From: Chaunax sp. Z400
Lineage: Eukaryota > Chordata > Actinopteri > Lophiiformes > Chaunacidae
NCBI GenBank assembly: GCA_037577475.1
Contig: CM075202.1
Location: forward strand, 10,805,501-10,869,500
Reading direction: 5' to 3'
Length of the DNA: 64,000 bases
The translations under genes and the position numbers were made by a program. Under the pieces are notes generated by a model. The model saw only the letters and a list, made by a program, of their open reading frames with translations. It searched no databases and was not told where the DNA came from. Below, piece after piece: positions 24,601-34,154 of the stretch (positions within the stretch are counted from its first letter, which is position 1; each line of letters starts with the position of its first letter).

Positions 24601-27600
24601 TTTCTGGTTTAAGTATTATGCAGGTAGAACAAAGAAATCACCGAGGGGTTAAGATGGAAGCCTTTTCATTTGACATCTTAACCCACCTGTGGATTTGCAG
24701 GTTGCTGAATTAACTGATGGTATTGTTCCAGGATCTGCTGAAGTTTTTCATGTTGTTGCATGAGAGCTTGGTATTGTAAGCCTGCTCTCTGCTGCTGCAC
24801 TTGTTGCCACTGTGCTGCTGCAGCCTGTAACTGCTGGAGGCGGGCTGCCTCCTCTGGGTCTTGAGGGACCTCAGCCTGTAAACACAGACAAGGCAAGATT
24901 GAATTAAAACATATCTTTGTAACTCACATGGAATATTTTTGGCAGAACTTAGGTAGTAGTAATAGTGTGAAATGGAAGGAATGATAAATGATTTAGATGA
25001 AGGGACTTTTTGAGTACTACTCACATTATTTCAATAGCACTGAATATCCCAAATTGTCCAGCACAGAAAGCTGGCACAAACCGTAGTATGCTCATGAACT
25101 GTCATTACACACTGATGCATCAAAATGTTTTGGCTTTGTTTGATACATATATCAACACTTAGGTGTTTAAACAATTTGTTGGCACTGATACAGAAGAAAT
25201 TTCAAACAATTCCCGGTCATATATTCAAGAAAGAAAAGGTCAAAAATATATAAGTGCATTACTTTCACTTCTGTAATTTACACCTGGCACCCGGGACACC
25301 TCAAATCAATAAGGAGGGTAATTACAGTATTATAATCATTATCACCATTACAAGGTAAAGATGGATGAACATACTTGAGTCCTTTGAACTTCAGATATTT
25401 ATGACATGGCAGTGGGTGGTGGTAGTAGGACTTACTGTGTCTGTAGATATTGCTGATTTTTCTACATTTTCACTCTGTAAACAATATAAACAACATTTAG
25501 ATCCACTACTAACCTAATATCTCAGATTTACTTTAACTTTTACTTTGGTGTGTTCTTAAAGTCTATTGAATACACCACTGATTAAAGTGCTTTCAAATAC
25601 CAAAAAAGCCATACATTGCATTTAAAAACAAGTTTTGCACCGCTTGCCTACAACCAAAAAGCTCAACAAATCACATGACATTATTATTAACCTGTTGCTG
25701 TTGACAATATAAAAGTTCTGACAAAATTTCGGTTGCTCAGCCAATGTAGATTATTTTTGGCACAAACCTGCCACTCAGTCTCAGTACACACAACTTTTGA
25801 ATTCACATACTATTCTGATGGCTGACATTTACAGTGTATTACAAGCTTGTACAAAACATTTTAAAAGGATTTGCCCTCAAGGGCACAAAGGGTCGCTAAA
25901 GGAGGAAACACATCCAGCTTGTTCAGGCAGATGAACAGATTTCACACAACTCTCTCTGGAGCTAGAAAAGGCTTTATGCAATTTTTTTCACATCTAAATA
26001 GGAAATCTGCATAACTGGCATTAAATTATCAGAACGAATTTGAGTTTCAATTCTTACCTTTACATCCACAGGAGGTGGAGGTGGTGCTGGGGGCTCCTCT
26101 TTTGGAGGGGGTGGAGGTGGTATGCCTTTTGGCGGTTCTGATGGAGGAGGAGCAGCAGGAACCACTTGTTCAAGGGGTGGTGGTGGCATAAGACCATCGC
26201 CATTTTTATGATTCTCTTGGGCTTTCTCTTGCTTTAACTTCTGTAAATTTTGAAGATGTTGTTTGTACCAAAGTTGCTGTTGCTCCTGGGTTGAACAATT
26301 AAAAAGACATCTGTCAGACAATACACACAAGGAAGCTTTTTCTGCTGCAAGCATTTGTGGAATCTTGTTTTCCTTGAATTACCTGCTCAATTCTTGCTCT
26401 ATGTGACACAATAACATCATTTTTCAATTTAAACCCTGCAACCTGTGTGTACCTTAAAATGACTCGGTAATCAAATGCTCTGCTCAAAATGAGTGGACAA
26501 GTTGAAATGTAATACACTGTAATAAACTGTTACAGTATAGATAAAATCGATTGGATTTAGACTGGATTGTCTCGTTTCTTTCTGACTACCTGGGCTATTA
26601 AGACTATCCACAGTATGCCATATATTTAAGACTATATTCAAGCACTTGACTATATCCCAGACTCCCATTCAATTTTTTTTTTAACCTAATCCTAATTAAA
26701 TCTCAATAAAGCCATCATCAGGTACAATCAATATTTCACTGCTGGCACACCAACACTAACACCTGATCCACTTCCTTTGGATATGTGAGAGATACATAGT
26801 CCTCACTGCCAACGATTTTTAGTCTCAATGTATGAGCTAAGCATTAGTAGTGCTGGTTCAGTCTGTATGTTATTAACACCACACAAACTAAAAAAAAAAA
26901 AAAATCCATACCCTTTGATGCCTTTATCAGTTACATGGTCTTCAATTTTTAATAATGAAACACTTTTTTCCTCTTCTCTCCCAAATTGTTGCTTTCATAT
27001 ATTTAAGTGGTTGCACAAAATGAGTGAAACATTGTGCCACCAAAAGAATGGGAGCCTAGACTAGATATTTTTTAAATTAAGTTCTGGCTGCAAAATAATC
27101 AAAATGATGTGACATTACCGGCAAAGGAGATGACTTGTCGTCTTCTGACGTGGATGCATGTTTCTGGTTGGCCTCTTTCGCTGAAGCACCGCTGTTCTCT
27201 GGTGGCTTTGATGACGGGGTCTGTGGAGGGTGAGGAGCCGGTGGAGGGTGAGGAGCCGGTGGAGGGTGAGGAGCCGGTGGAGGGTGAGGAGCCGGTTGAG
27301 GCTCATTGGGTTGCGTTGGAGGCGGAGGAGGCTGGGGGTGACCCTGCTGAGGAGCAGGGGGGCCTCTCGGTGGCTGAGCAGTGGTTTCATCTTGTTTATA
27401 GTAAGACTGAGTTCCAACACCGTTGTCTGGGTGTCCTGGTCCTTCTGGACGCCACGACGTCCCTGAAAACCCACCTGGGTGTCCAGCACCAAAAGCATTA
27501 GCATGATTACCATGGTGTAAGAAAGACTGGAGCTGTTTCTGATGCAGCATCTGCAGCTGCTGCATCTGCTGGAGGTGTTGCTCCTGCAAGCTGGAGAACA

Positions 27601-27733
27601 GCGAGTTGTTGGATGAGGCCTCGAAGCTGCCGAACCCCGTTGCCTGGCCAGCGGTGCCACCACCGAACTGCTTGCGGGGCCCTCCATGGTTTTGTGACTG
27701 AGGTCCCCCAAAATTCCCCCAGGACGGGTACAT
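9625..27733 (-). CDS. ylpm1: YLP motif-containing protein 1, copy A (22 coding exons)
   Basis: Nuclear P-loop protein (ZAP3/YLPM1 family), a known phosphatase-1 partner and putative nucleoside kinase; the mouse protein is reported to lower telomerase activity in differentiating stem cells. Coding exons in transcript order: 27119-27733, 26058-26285, 25436-25474, 24687-24875, 23976-24565, 21048-23777, 20573-20696, 20183-20327, 20007-20096, 19717-19897, 19574-19597, 19283-19473, 17324-17478, 16659-16721, 16364-16483, 16027-16203, 15862-15945, 15287-15370, 15122-15196, 11352-11403, 9992-10113, 9625-9771. Their sum is 6,225 bases, 2,074 codons plus stop, close to human YLPM1 as I recall it. The start is MYPSWGNFGGPQ. 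Next come QLWYKQHLQNLQKLK, PPPPPP runs, a Q-rich helix, the GRGGPP array, an RE/RD-rich stretch, the P-loop RGLPGSGK, LDDYF, FFPFIILD and HFDQFWSAAKTKGFE. The C-terminus has KKRVRWADLEEQKE and ends ALNRTKYF. All introns read GT-AG. Odd: the P-loop is followed by Gly, not Ser/Thr. Confidence 0.93.
10114..11351 (-). other. intron of ylpm1 copy A holding a Tc1-like relic
   Basis: Intron between the 52-base exon (11352-11403) and the exon at 9992-10113. Up to about 10,163 it nearly matches copy B (to about 34,693), then the two diverge abruptly. The transposase relic at 10760-11100 is specific to this copy. Confidence 0.75.
10760..11100 (+). mobile_element. Tc1/mariner-like transposase relic (C-terminal part)
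   Basis: The + strand frame at 10774-11046 reads VLNWPAMSPDLTPIKNQWGR and continues to a stop after DGRQTEY. This is the C-terminal catalytic block of Tc1-like transposases, where the family motif is WPxxSPDLNPIENxW. The last acid of the DDE triad is Lys here (PIKN instead of PIEN) and the N-terminal domains are missing, so it is a dead fragment. It lies antisense to ylpm1 in an intron. I could not mark terminal repeats. Confidence 0.85.
11404..15121 (-). other. large intron of ylpm1 copy A (3.7 kb)
   Basis: Separates the GDL-ending exon (15122-15196) from the GYIPKSKWEMDTSEAKL exon (11352-11403). It contains a Harbinger-like MITE (12092-12458) and a pair of 15-base inverted repeats reading about ttcctgattagac near 12,755 and 12,872. 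Around 13,300-13,440 it weakly resembles copy B near 36,960-37,100. I see no coding exon in it. Confidence 0.7.
12092..12458. mobile_element. MITE with terminal inverted repeats, possibly PIF/Harbinger-like
   Basis: The left end GCTGTGTCCCAAGTCGCATA and the right end (reverse complement GCTGTGTGCCAAATCGCATA) form about 25-base TIRs. TAA occurs next to both ends, as a 3-bp target duplication would. The element is about 365 bp with no coding capacity. The family is inferred from the 3-bp TSD and is not certain. Confidence 0.7.
15405..15803. mobile_element. non-autonomous element in copy A intron, absent from copy B
   Basis: About 400 bp bounded by imperfect inverted ends: left ctgtatatagact..gagtggccaaag, right (reverse complement) actgtatacaagaagtggacaaag. 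The internal GTGATGTCACCCCTTGGTTTG is a string I recognise from a dispersed teleost repeat. In copy B the flanks are continuous (about 41,455-41,475), giving an empty site. Confidence 0.7.
16780..17275. mobile_element. probable MITE in copy A intron
   Basis: This intron is 602 bases in copy A but only 87 in copy B (42398-42484). The extra DNA begins near ggttgttccgatacc and ends near gatattggaacatc, which are inverted relative to each other (TGTTCCGATA versus TGTTCCAATA), as TIRs would be. I could not define a clean target duplication. Confidence 0.5.
17569..19142. mobile_element. hAT-like non-autonomous element with 8-bp target duplication
   Basis: A 1.57-kb insertion in an intron of ylpm1 copy A. 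The 8-bp duplication TTTTCAAC flanks it (17561-17568 and 19143-19150). Its ends are inverted: AAGGGCTGCACGAT on the left and, reverse-complemented, ACAGGGCTGCACGATGCAT on the right. An 8-bp duplication and this kind of end fit the hAT superfamily. No transposase frame is visible. An AAT-rich tract lies inside (18583-18651). Copy B shows the uninterrupted site near 42,730-42,770. Confidence 0.88.
18583..18651. repeat. imperfect (TAA)n tract
   Basis: Runs of TAATAATAA with AAC and AGT interruptions inside the hAT-like insertion. Confidence 0.85.
19574..19597 (-). CDS. ylpm1: 24-base micro-exon of ylpm1 copy A
   Basis: Eight-codon exon joining ..RERDE to ..RSPLAPPL through S-TQSMVDN-R. The acceptor is TTCAAG before CACTCAG and the donor is CAG before GTACTA. 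With these borders the frame is kept on both sides. Skipping it also keeps the frame (DERSPL), so it may be alternative. Copy B has the same exon at 43169-43192, ending VDDR. Confidence 0.75.
20697..21047 (-). other. intron of ylpm1 copy A
   Basis: Short intron after the long exon 21048-23777. It holds agagctgcaacta at about 20,779, a fragment of a dispersed fish repeat end also seen in the homologous copy B intron near 44,370, so that fragment predates the duplication. Nothing else is recognised. Confidence 0.55.
21048..23777 (-). CDS. ylpm1: long low-complexity exon of ylpm1 copy A
   Basis: A 2.73-kb exon, over 900 codons, fully open. In order it has: repeated RFDQPRQ-x-FDGPP units (about 23,470-23,770), a Ser/Thr/Lys/Pro-rich stretch, an acidic SYEEFGGEESEMPPEEMW block, an array of GRGGPPM/GRGGPPPM units (about 22,200-22,580), histidine/methionine-rich DxxxHPMYH text, and an RDRERASLERDFPPR charged tail. 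RGG/GRGGPP repeats typically bind RNA or act in nuclear condensates. Open frames in other phases here, on both strands, are by-products of the repeats. Confidence 0.9.
22200..22580 (-). repeat. coding array of GRGGPP(P)M units, copy A
   Basis: Tandem 21-base units (PPMGRGG) and 24-base units (PPPMGRGG) in the long exon. The 24-base units cluster at the 3' side and are more alike one another, suggesting recent expansion. The unit number differs from copy B, and the reading frame is kept. Confidence 0.85.
23778..23975 (-). other. 198-base intron with open frame, copy A
   Basis: Bounded by CACG-GTCAGT and TTCCAG. It is 66 codons long with no in-frame stop, so unspliced mRNA would still be translated across it (hydrophobic YLFIFLV.. 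segment). The corresponding copy B intron (47274-47529) is 256 bases. Confidence 0.75.
24876..25435 (-). other. intron after cassette exon, copy A
   Basis: 560 bases between the 39-base exon and the AEVPQDPEEAARLQQ exon. No other feature is recognised. Confidence 0.6.
25436..25474 (-). CDS. ylpm1: 13-codon cassette exon of ylpm1 copy A
   Basis: A 39-base exon (SENVEKSAISTDT) with a strong acceptor (TTGTTTACAG) and donor (ACA then GTAAGT), phase 0 at both ends, between VDVK and AEVPQ. It can be included or skipped without a frame change. No equivalent is seen in copy B, where the same intron carries different DNA. Confidence 0.65.
26286..27118 (-). other. first intron of ylpm1 copy A
   Basis: 833 bases between the N-terminal exon (donor CCG then GTAATG) and the exon beginning EQQQLWYKQ (acceptor AACCCAG). 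It is AT-rich with a poly(A) run near 26,889. No element is recognised. Confidence 0.65.
27230..27305 (-). repeat. 18-base coding repeat (PAPHPP)n in copy A exon 1
   Basis: Four near-identical copies of an 18-base unit encode PAPHPPPAPHPP text. Copy B has a single PVPHPPEPP stretch at the same place (50,180 region), so the array expanded in copy A or contracted in copy B. Confidence 0.85.
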
Positions 27734-28060
27734 TGTCAAAAAGGTCGACGCGGTGTTCACGGCCTTTGTGCTCACGTACAGCCTCAGTAGCTTTAAACGC
27801 TTACAGCTAGAGCTGGCCAAATTTATACATCAATTACTAACGTGACATTTTCTTTTCCGGCTGGGGCAGTCACGTTAAAAATATTATACCCATCACATCT
27901 TTAGTAGACAAATATCCATTCCAGAAACAAAAAACAGCTTTAACCCTGTGAAAATGTTAAAAGCCGCTTACAAACAGTGATGCCGTCTGAAGTTACAGGC
28001 CATGGCTAAGGCACACATTGATGACGTTTTGGGTTATCAGTGACCGTATCCGGTCGCGCG
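27734..28060 (-). promoter_or_regulatory. 5' flank and probable promoter of ylpm1 copy A
   Basis: Upstream of the ATG the DNA becomes richer in CpG (ggtcgacgcggtg, atccggtcgcgcgcc) with a TGACGT-like site near 28,021 and no obvious TATA box. Comparable sequence stands before copy B (50,632-50,930). The decayed prox2 starts about 0.9 kb away in the opposite direction. The exact transcription start cannot be read. Confidence 0.45.
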
Positions 28061-28440
28061 CCAAGGAAACAAAATATATAGGGCGCTTTAAATTTTCTGT
28101 TATGTTAAGAAATTGAAAAGATCAATGCGATGAGAAACTTTTACTCAAAAATGCCGTATTTCTAAAATAGTACAAATATTTCTGTGTTTGATAAACAAAT
28201 TAAAGAATTATATTTTTCTTTATTAAATGTCCCCCACACTGTTCTTATCCTTTTGATTTTGTCTATAAGATTTGATTTGGATTACATTGTTTAACACTTA
28301 GGTTGTGAATATGGATACAAAAGAGAGGAAATTTGTTTAAAAACTATGTCTTGCAAAAAAAAAAAAAAAAAACTAATAATACTTGAAACTCATGCCTCAT
28401 CTGGAAAATATATTCTGAGGTTTAATACTTTAAAGTTGAA
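28061..28440. other. junction zone between the two duplicated blocks
   Basis: Left of here is the 5' flank of ylpm1 copy A. Right of about 28,440 the DNA resembles the start of the window. The duplication breakpoint should fall within this interval. It contains an A19 run (28,352-28,370). No gene is seen. Confidence 0.5.
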
Positions 28441-28625
28441 ACATATGTCAGTTCACTTGGTTAACAATAAATTTAATTGATTAATGATAATTTATTTGCA
28501 AAGTAATTTAAATCCATCTTCAATCAAAAAGCCATTTTGCTATTGTTACTGTGACATCTCTGAGAATTCCAACACTTTATATAATTCATATTTTTTTCAC
28601 TCCTCTCTTGTTTAATGCAACAAGC

Positions 28626-31358
28626 ATGAATCCACATGTTTGGAGCAAAAGTATATATTCTGCAAGCAACATGTGCCTTGACAACTGCACTGCAGAACAC
28701 CTCTCCTCTTTTCAACCTGACCTCTTGCCATCAAAGTCAGACGAGTCAAGTGCTTCTATGATCTTGAACAAAGACAGAAAGAAAAAGATGCAACAAAATA
28801 GACTTACTACAGCTGTTCTAGCTAGCTGGAGCTCAACGTTTCCAGATACACTGAACATTCCTTCACAAAAATGATCAGGTATCACCTGCATCCAGTTCTT
28901 GAAGTCACGATGACTCAAACTTAAATAGTGACCATCAAGCAAAGCTTGCCAGAGTAGAAAATATTCTTTATTCTCAGGTTGTCAAATACCAACTAATTGT
29001 TTGTTGGTGTAGTCTGAAGAACAAAAATCAACCTTACACCAAACCAACACATCACAATTGCTTAATGTGCTTTTATTGAATGCATTTTCAAATCATTTTT
29101 ATGCTTTCAAAATGCATCTACAGTATATCATTACAGAAAGAAATGATCACTTAAGTTAATACTTTTGTTTTTTATTTGTGAAAAGTATTATAATCATACT
29201 ATTACATCACTATTGCATTGCAAATTTCAACACAGAGACATTGTAAAATACGATTTCACGTTTGCTTTATATTTTTAAATGTAAAACACAAAACAACTTC
29301 TGTTGGACATAAAGACAAATTAATTACAAAGCAGAGATTTTCCTCTTCTCACTTACCTGTTTTTCTGTTTCACGTGTTGCATCACCTCTCAGCTCAAGTG
29401 TTTCAGTGACATCAGGGAGTTGTACTACATCCAGATGGAAAAGTTGTTCCAACATGCTCTCAAAAAAGGAGGAGCCGACATGAGGGGTGCGACTGTGGGA
29501 AGAAAATTACAACTTTTAAGAATCATCAGAGTTTTTTTATATTTACTTCTTTATATTTATCTGCAATTATTTCATACAGAAGTGAAACCTGACCATGACC
29601 ATGAAGATAATCTAGTATGGACTTTTCAAGGTTGGACAAATCATCAAAATGATGACATTAAGGAAAGCTTTTGCTAATTTCCTGTCATGACCACAAACTT
29701 ATTGATATCCTGTTTTTTGTTTTGGACAAGATTCAAAATCTAATCGGGTGAAAATGGAAATCATTATGTGATTTTGCTCAGCATGAAGATAAATACAATG
29801 AGCCTACAAAAAACTTGGATGTCTGAGTATCACCATATGGATGTAGGGTGATTGGTCTATGCCAAAAGTAAAGAGTTCCCTTTTTTAAAAGAAAATGGGG
29901 CTGAGAATTCCTTCTCATGAAACACAGTTAATGATATTAGCTGTGTAACTGCACCAAGAAAACATATTTTACCATAACTAAGCATTATCACTGTCAATGC
30001 CATAGCAAATTGTTTTGAGATCTTCTTTTTATTGCAGTATTACATCACTGTTTGGTCTTGAGACAGACAAATTAAGTATGACACCTTAGCCCGAACGATA
30101 CACATTAGCCGATATCAGCTCATTGCAGATATATCAGCTTGTAAACAATGACAAGAAATTTCCTACAGATGTGTCAAATATTTTTTGTGAAACAGTACTA
30201 ATTTTCTAAAGTTTGTTTGTAAGAAACTTAGGCCACAATAATGAATTTAAGTGAAACTTATCAGTAATATAAATTTATACATTTATAAATTGGTTGTATG
30301 AAAAAAAACAACAGAAAATATATCATTATTTTTTATGTTTCAAGTATTAATATCAGCCTCAAAAGCCCTCATCAGTCAAGCTGTAGATTTCAGGGAGGAT
30401 TTACAATTTCATGTTGTGGGGAGGGATACTTTCAGGATAACACAAGATATAGAACATTAAAAACCACTTCGAGCCATTTTACTTTGCACACTTAGATTTT
30501 CTTTTCTAACATTTGCAGGACACCCAACTCTCATTTGTACAGTTTCCAAACCTGTAACTCCCAACTTAATCATTACCATTCTGTAAAAGTTGATATGTTG
30601 GCAAGTGAATTACACAATATTACAACTAAATCACACTTATGCAGTATCTCCTCATGCACTTAAAGGTGGACTGAATTTTGAATGCACCGGATTCGGGACA
30701 GCTACTCATAATCTGGGACTCTCCTGAACTTCTTCGGGACCTCAGGTCACCCTATAGGCCTACACGTTGAACCAGTAGAGCTACAGACACTTCTGTGCTC
30801 AAGTTGTTAAGTTTCTCTGCTTGAAACTGTTGTATATGCTGTAAAAGTTTATACCTTACCTGTTTTAAATATTTTATGTATATTTGGGGAAAAAGCGTCT
30901 TGTTCATTATGTTTTCTATCCAGCCCAGTTTATAATTAAATATGGGTAAATATGAAAATTAAGAATTTTTATTTCCTAAGCTTTTTTGACATACACAATG
31001 TGCTTGAAGAAGGGACAAATTGCTAAATATATTCAACCATATGTGTCTTTGCTCCAAGCTATAGAGCCAATGGAAAACAAGGAGTGACTAAATAAGGGAA
31101 TGTGCAGGGATGTTGGACATAACTTGGCTCCTCTTTGCAAAATGTGGCCCTATTGGCCCGATTTGGAAAAATCCTAGATCTGCCCGTTTCTGTGGACAAG
31201 GATCAAGATCCATCATGTAAGAGAGCAATCTACAAGGTGATCTGTAAACTTTTATGTTTGAATAAAAAAAACCCCATCTCTCTGGATAAGAAGCAAGCAG
31301 AAGACATAACGTGCCACAGTACTTACTGCTCCAATGTGGACTTACTCGAACCTTGATT
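28626..31358 (+). pseudogene. decayed tandem copy of prox2
   Basis: Fragments in the same order as the intact gene. Part 1, 28626-28874, starts MNPHVWSKSIYSASNMC and matches the intact first exon (LSSFQPD), then hits a stop. Sequence resembling the KRARVENI region (about 28,945-28,970) follows, and over 800 bases of exon 1 are gone. Exon 2 (EGLTTNH..) was not found. Part 2, about 29,372-29,530, keeps CITSQL and YYIQMEK, but WFSNFRE has become CFSDIRE with one residue deleted before it, the acceptor AG is lost, and the 3' end of the exon has diverged. Part 3, about 31,185-31,356, keeps KRAIYKVICKL and ends in a divergent tail. It cannot encode a working homeodomain protein. Confidence 0.88.
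29531..31184 (+). other. degenerate intron of the prox2 relic
   Basis: AT-rich. It carries weak traces of dispersed fish repeats: a cgatacacattagccgatat piece near 30,100 and a ggacctcaggtcaccctata piece near 30,737. No exon is seen. Confidence 0.5.
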
Positions 31359-33400
31359 AGAGAAGTATTCTGTGTTTAATAGAGAACTTACTGAATTGTA
31401 AAATAGGTCTTGATCGCCAGACATACAGGAGACTGATTTAAACAAGAGTTCAACAAACGCATCACAAGGTAACTTGACGCATGTATTTAGCTATATCAGC
31501 AATAATACATGGCAATGACACTTTTTTTTTTTGATGGTGAATGTTTTATCTGTTAAATGCCTTCAAGCCATGAAGCAAAACACAAAACACAGTAATTTTT
31601 GAGGAACTTTTTTCTTTAATATGCACAAAATAAGGTCTGCACCACATAAGAAAATGTTAAATATTAAGGACTCATTGACATTCTGTATGTACATGATATA
31701 CAAAATAGAAATCAAATTAATTCTAATAAAATCTAAATTCTGTCTATCATCTCACCCCCACCCAATATTGATCCCGTCTCTGTGATATTTACCATGAAGA
31801 TCCATCCACTTTCCAAGTGATATGCTGTGGATGGCTTTCCAAATCAAACATGATCTTCATCAGTGGTTCTGTGTGTTTGGTGATAATTGATGATCTTCAT
31901 AACTGATGGTCTTCAGTTGTTGAAAATCCAGATTTCTTGAGTGAAAATTCTGGACGCGTTTGCTTCACACGTTTAAACTTTGTAAGTGTAAAATTTAAAA
32001 GAGTGAATACATCTCCTTACACTGCCATATATTAACCATGATAATCACACACAGTGAGCCTGAATCAGGTTAATTTGAATACTGAGATTAAATGTACACA
32101 TGGGCATCTTGCACTTAAAAGTTAAAAAAACAAACAAAAACCCGCCAAAAATCCTCAACTCAACTCAAATGCAGTTGCATTTTCTTTAGAATTGTGATTC
32201 ACAACATGGGTCAAAAGGTGCATTCTGGCACATATTAAATGTGCAACATGTATATAATGTAACATGTATAAGAAGTTTAGTTGAAAACATTTAAAAATTA
32301 ACTAAAATCATCATCAGATGGTGAAGAAATAATAATTTGAAACAAAGACGTCTACATATTGTGCTGTAGATATCTACTCATGTTACCATGCTAACTAGCT
32401 AGCCCCAGCCTCAAGAGACAGTAGGCTGAGCCCCCGTAATTTCACCTTGGACTCGCACAAAAGCGGAAAGTCCACTTTGTTTCACAAGCTTTTTGGCAAA
32501 AAAGGAAATATTCTTACATGTATTTTTCTTATTAAGCAGAAAAATACAACTGTACACCTTCTGACCTCAAGTTTCTCACTTTAAGCAAACTAAGACAAGC
32601 TCAATTGCCTCAATATAAAACAAACTTCAATCAAACTAGACAGAAACAAAAAAAAACTCACCAAAACCATATTGGTTTGTTTCCACCGTTCCAACAGTGT
32701 CCAACTCTTGAGTTTAGTGAAAATAAACCCTTAAATCACAGAGTTAGATGTGAAAATATTCCGTATCTACATGCTGCTTTTCCATGTTGGTGATGACCTT
32801 GCTCTCGCTCTTCTCCTGATTGGCGTCTTGAGTCCTAGTTGGGGCTGCTGTAAATCACATTAGCATTGTATTCCCTGTCTACACACTAGAGGCGTTTTCT
32901 TTATGCAGTAACATAATAGTGAAACAAACAAAAAAGGTGGTATAAATTTGAGGTCACATTGCCTAATTTTTTTTTATTTTGAATTGTATATAGTTATTAA
33001 AAAACTAAAATTATGACAAGAAGAAAACATTGAGAGATTCGGAGAGAATTCTTCAAGGTGTAAAACTGTAAAGTGATGCGATAAATCGACATTTTACACT
33101 GAAAGTTGCATGATAAACATCGATATGAATGAATATTTTACAAGTACATGAAAACACACAAAATTTCATGTAACTCTGTACTCTTGTTTCCATTCTCCTA
33201 AATTAAACCATATACAGTGATAGACCTTATTATAAATGTATTCAAAAAATGCCACAGAGGCTTAACAAGTCAAGTTGAGCAAGAACAAATATTCTTCAGC
33301 CGCAATGGATTCAAATTCAGCAAATATACTGAGGGCTTCTTTGTTGTTGAAGCCAAACAACAACTCAAGAAAAAGTCTCTGGTCTGTAATTTGATGAAAC
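31359..33400. other. 3' flank shared with prox2 copy 1
   Basis: Sections match the downstream region of the intact prox2: 31,300-31,370 with 6,790-6,860, and 31,790-31,975 with 7,330-7,510. The duplication therefore included the tail-to-tail spacer. No gene is recognised. Confidence 0.65.
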
Positions 33401-33401
33401 T

Positions 33402-33407
33402 TTTATT
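33402..33407 (-). terminator. poly(A) signal of ylpm1 copy B
   Basis: AATAAA on the minus strand, homologous in position to 8796-8801 of copy A, about 275 bases into the non-coding last exon that begins at 33680. Confidence 0.65.
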
Positions 33408-34154
33408 CACTTTGTAACCAAGAAACAATGCTACAGGAATACAGTACAGAACATATGAAGAGTATAAAACAGCAAGAGATATGACTCAATACAAAATACA
33501 TGACCAGAAGAAGCACAGAATCATGAACTACAAATTTATAGGTGAATGAATAGAATTTTTTAAAATAATAAGAAAAAAAAAACCTGTATCCTCATCAATT
33601 AAAGAAATAAGAATTTAATAACTATGACGATCTTGTTGATGAGTCTCAGGTGAGCTTCAGTGTTTTTACATTCTGGACACCTGCAGAAAGGAAAGGAAAT
33701 CACTGATAATTTGGCCAAAGACAGATTTGTGATACAAATACAATCAATTACCTTACTATGTGATACCATTTTGATTACTAATCCTTGAGCAAAGTACTGA
33801 TACAACTACATTGTATCACAGAGGTCACAAAACTTAATGTGGTTACTTTTGAATTATTCAAAGCGTTTTGGTCACTTTAGTCACTTTTATTTACTATACA
33901 TAAGCTGTTGCTCCGTATATTTTAATGAAGAGCATGTAATAAGATAATGCCTCAAGCAGATCCTCATCAAGCCATTCAAAGTCTACTACTAAATGGATTT
34001 GGATACTAATCACCCAAACACTGATAGGATCATTCTTATAACTTTTTTATCAGCAAAATCAACAGCCTTCTTCACATCACGCACAAGAGGATGAACATAC
34101 ATACCTTTCAAATGCCTTTCAACGAAGGGACAAAAGGTGGATTAGATTCTCTTC

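Noticed and set aside
28551..31358. The second prox2 as a functional paralogue
   Set aside because: Most of exon 1 and all of exon 2 are missing, the exon 3 acceptor AG is lost, and invariant homeodomain residues are replaced.
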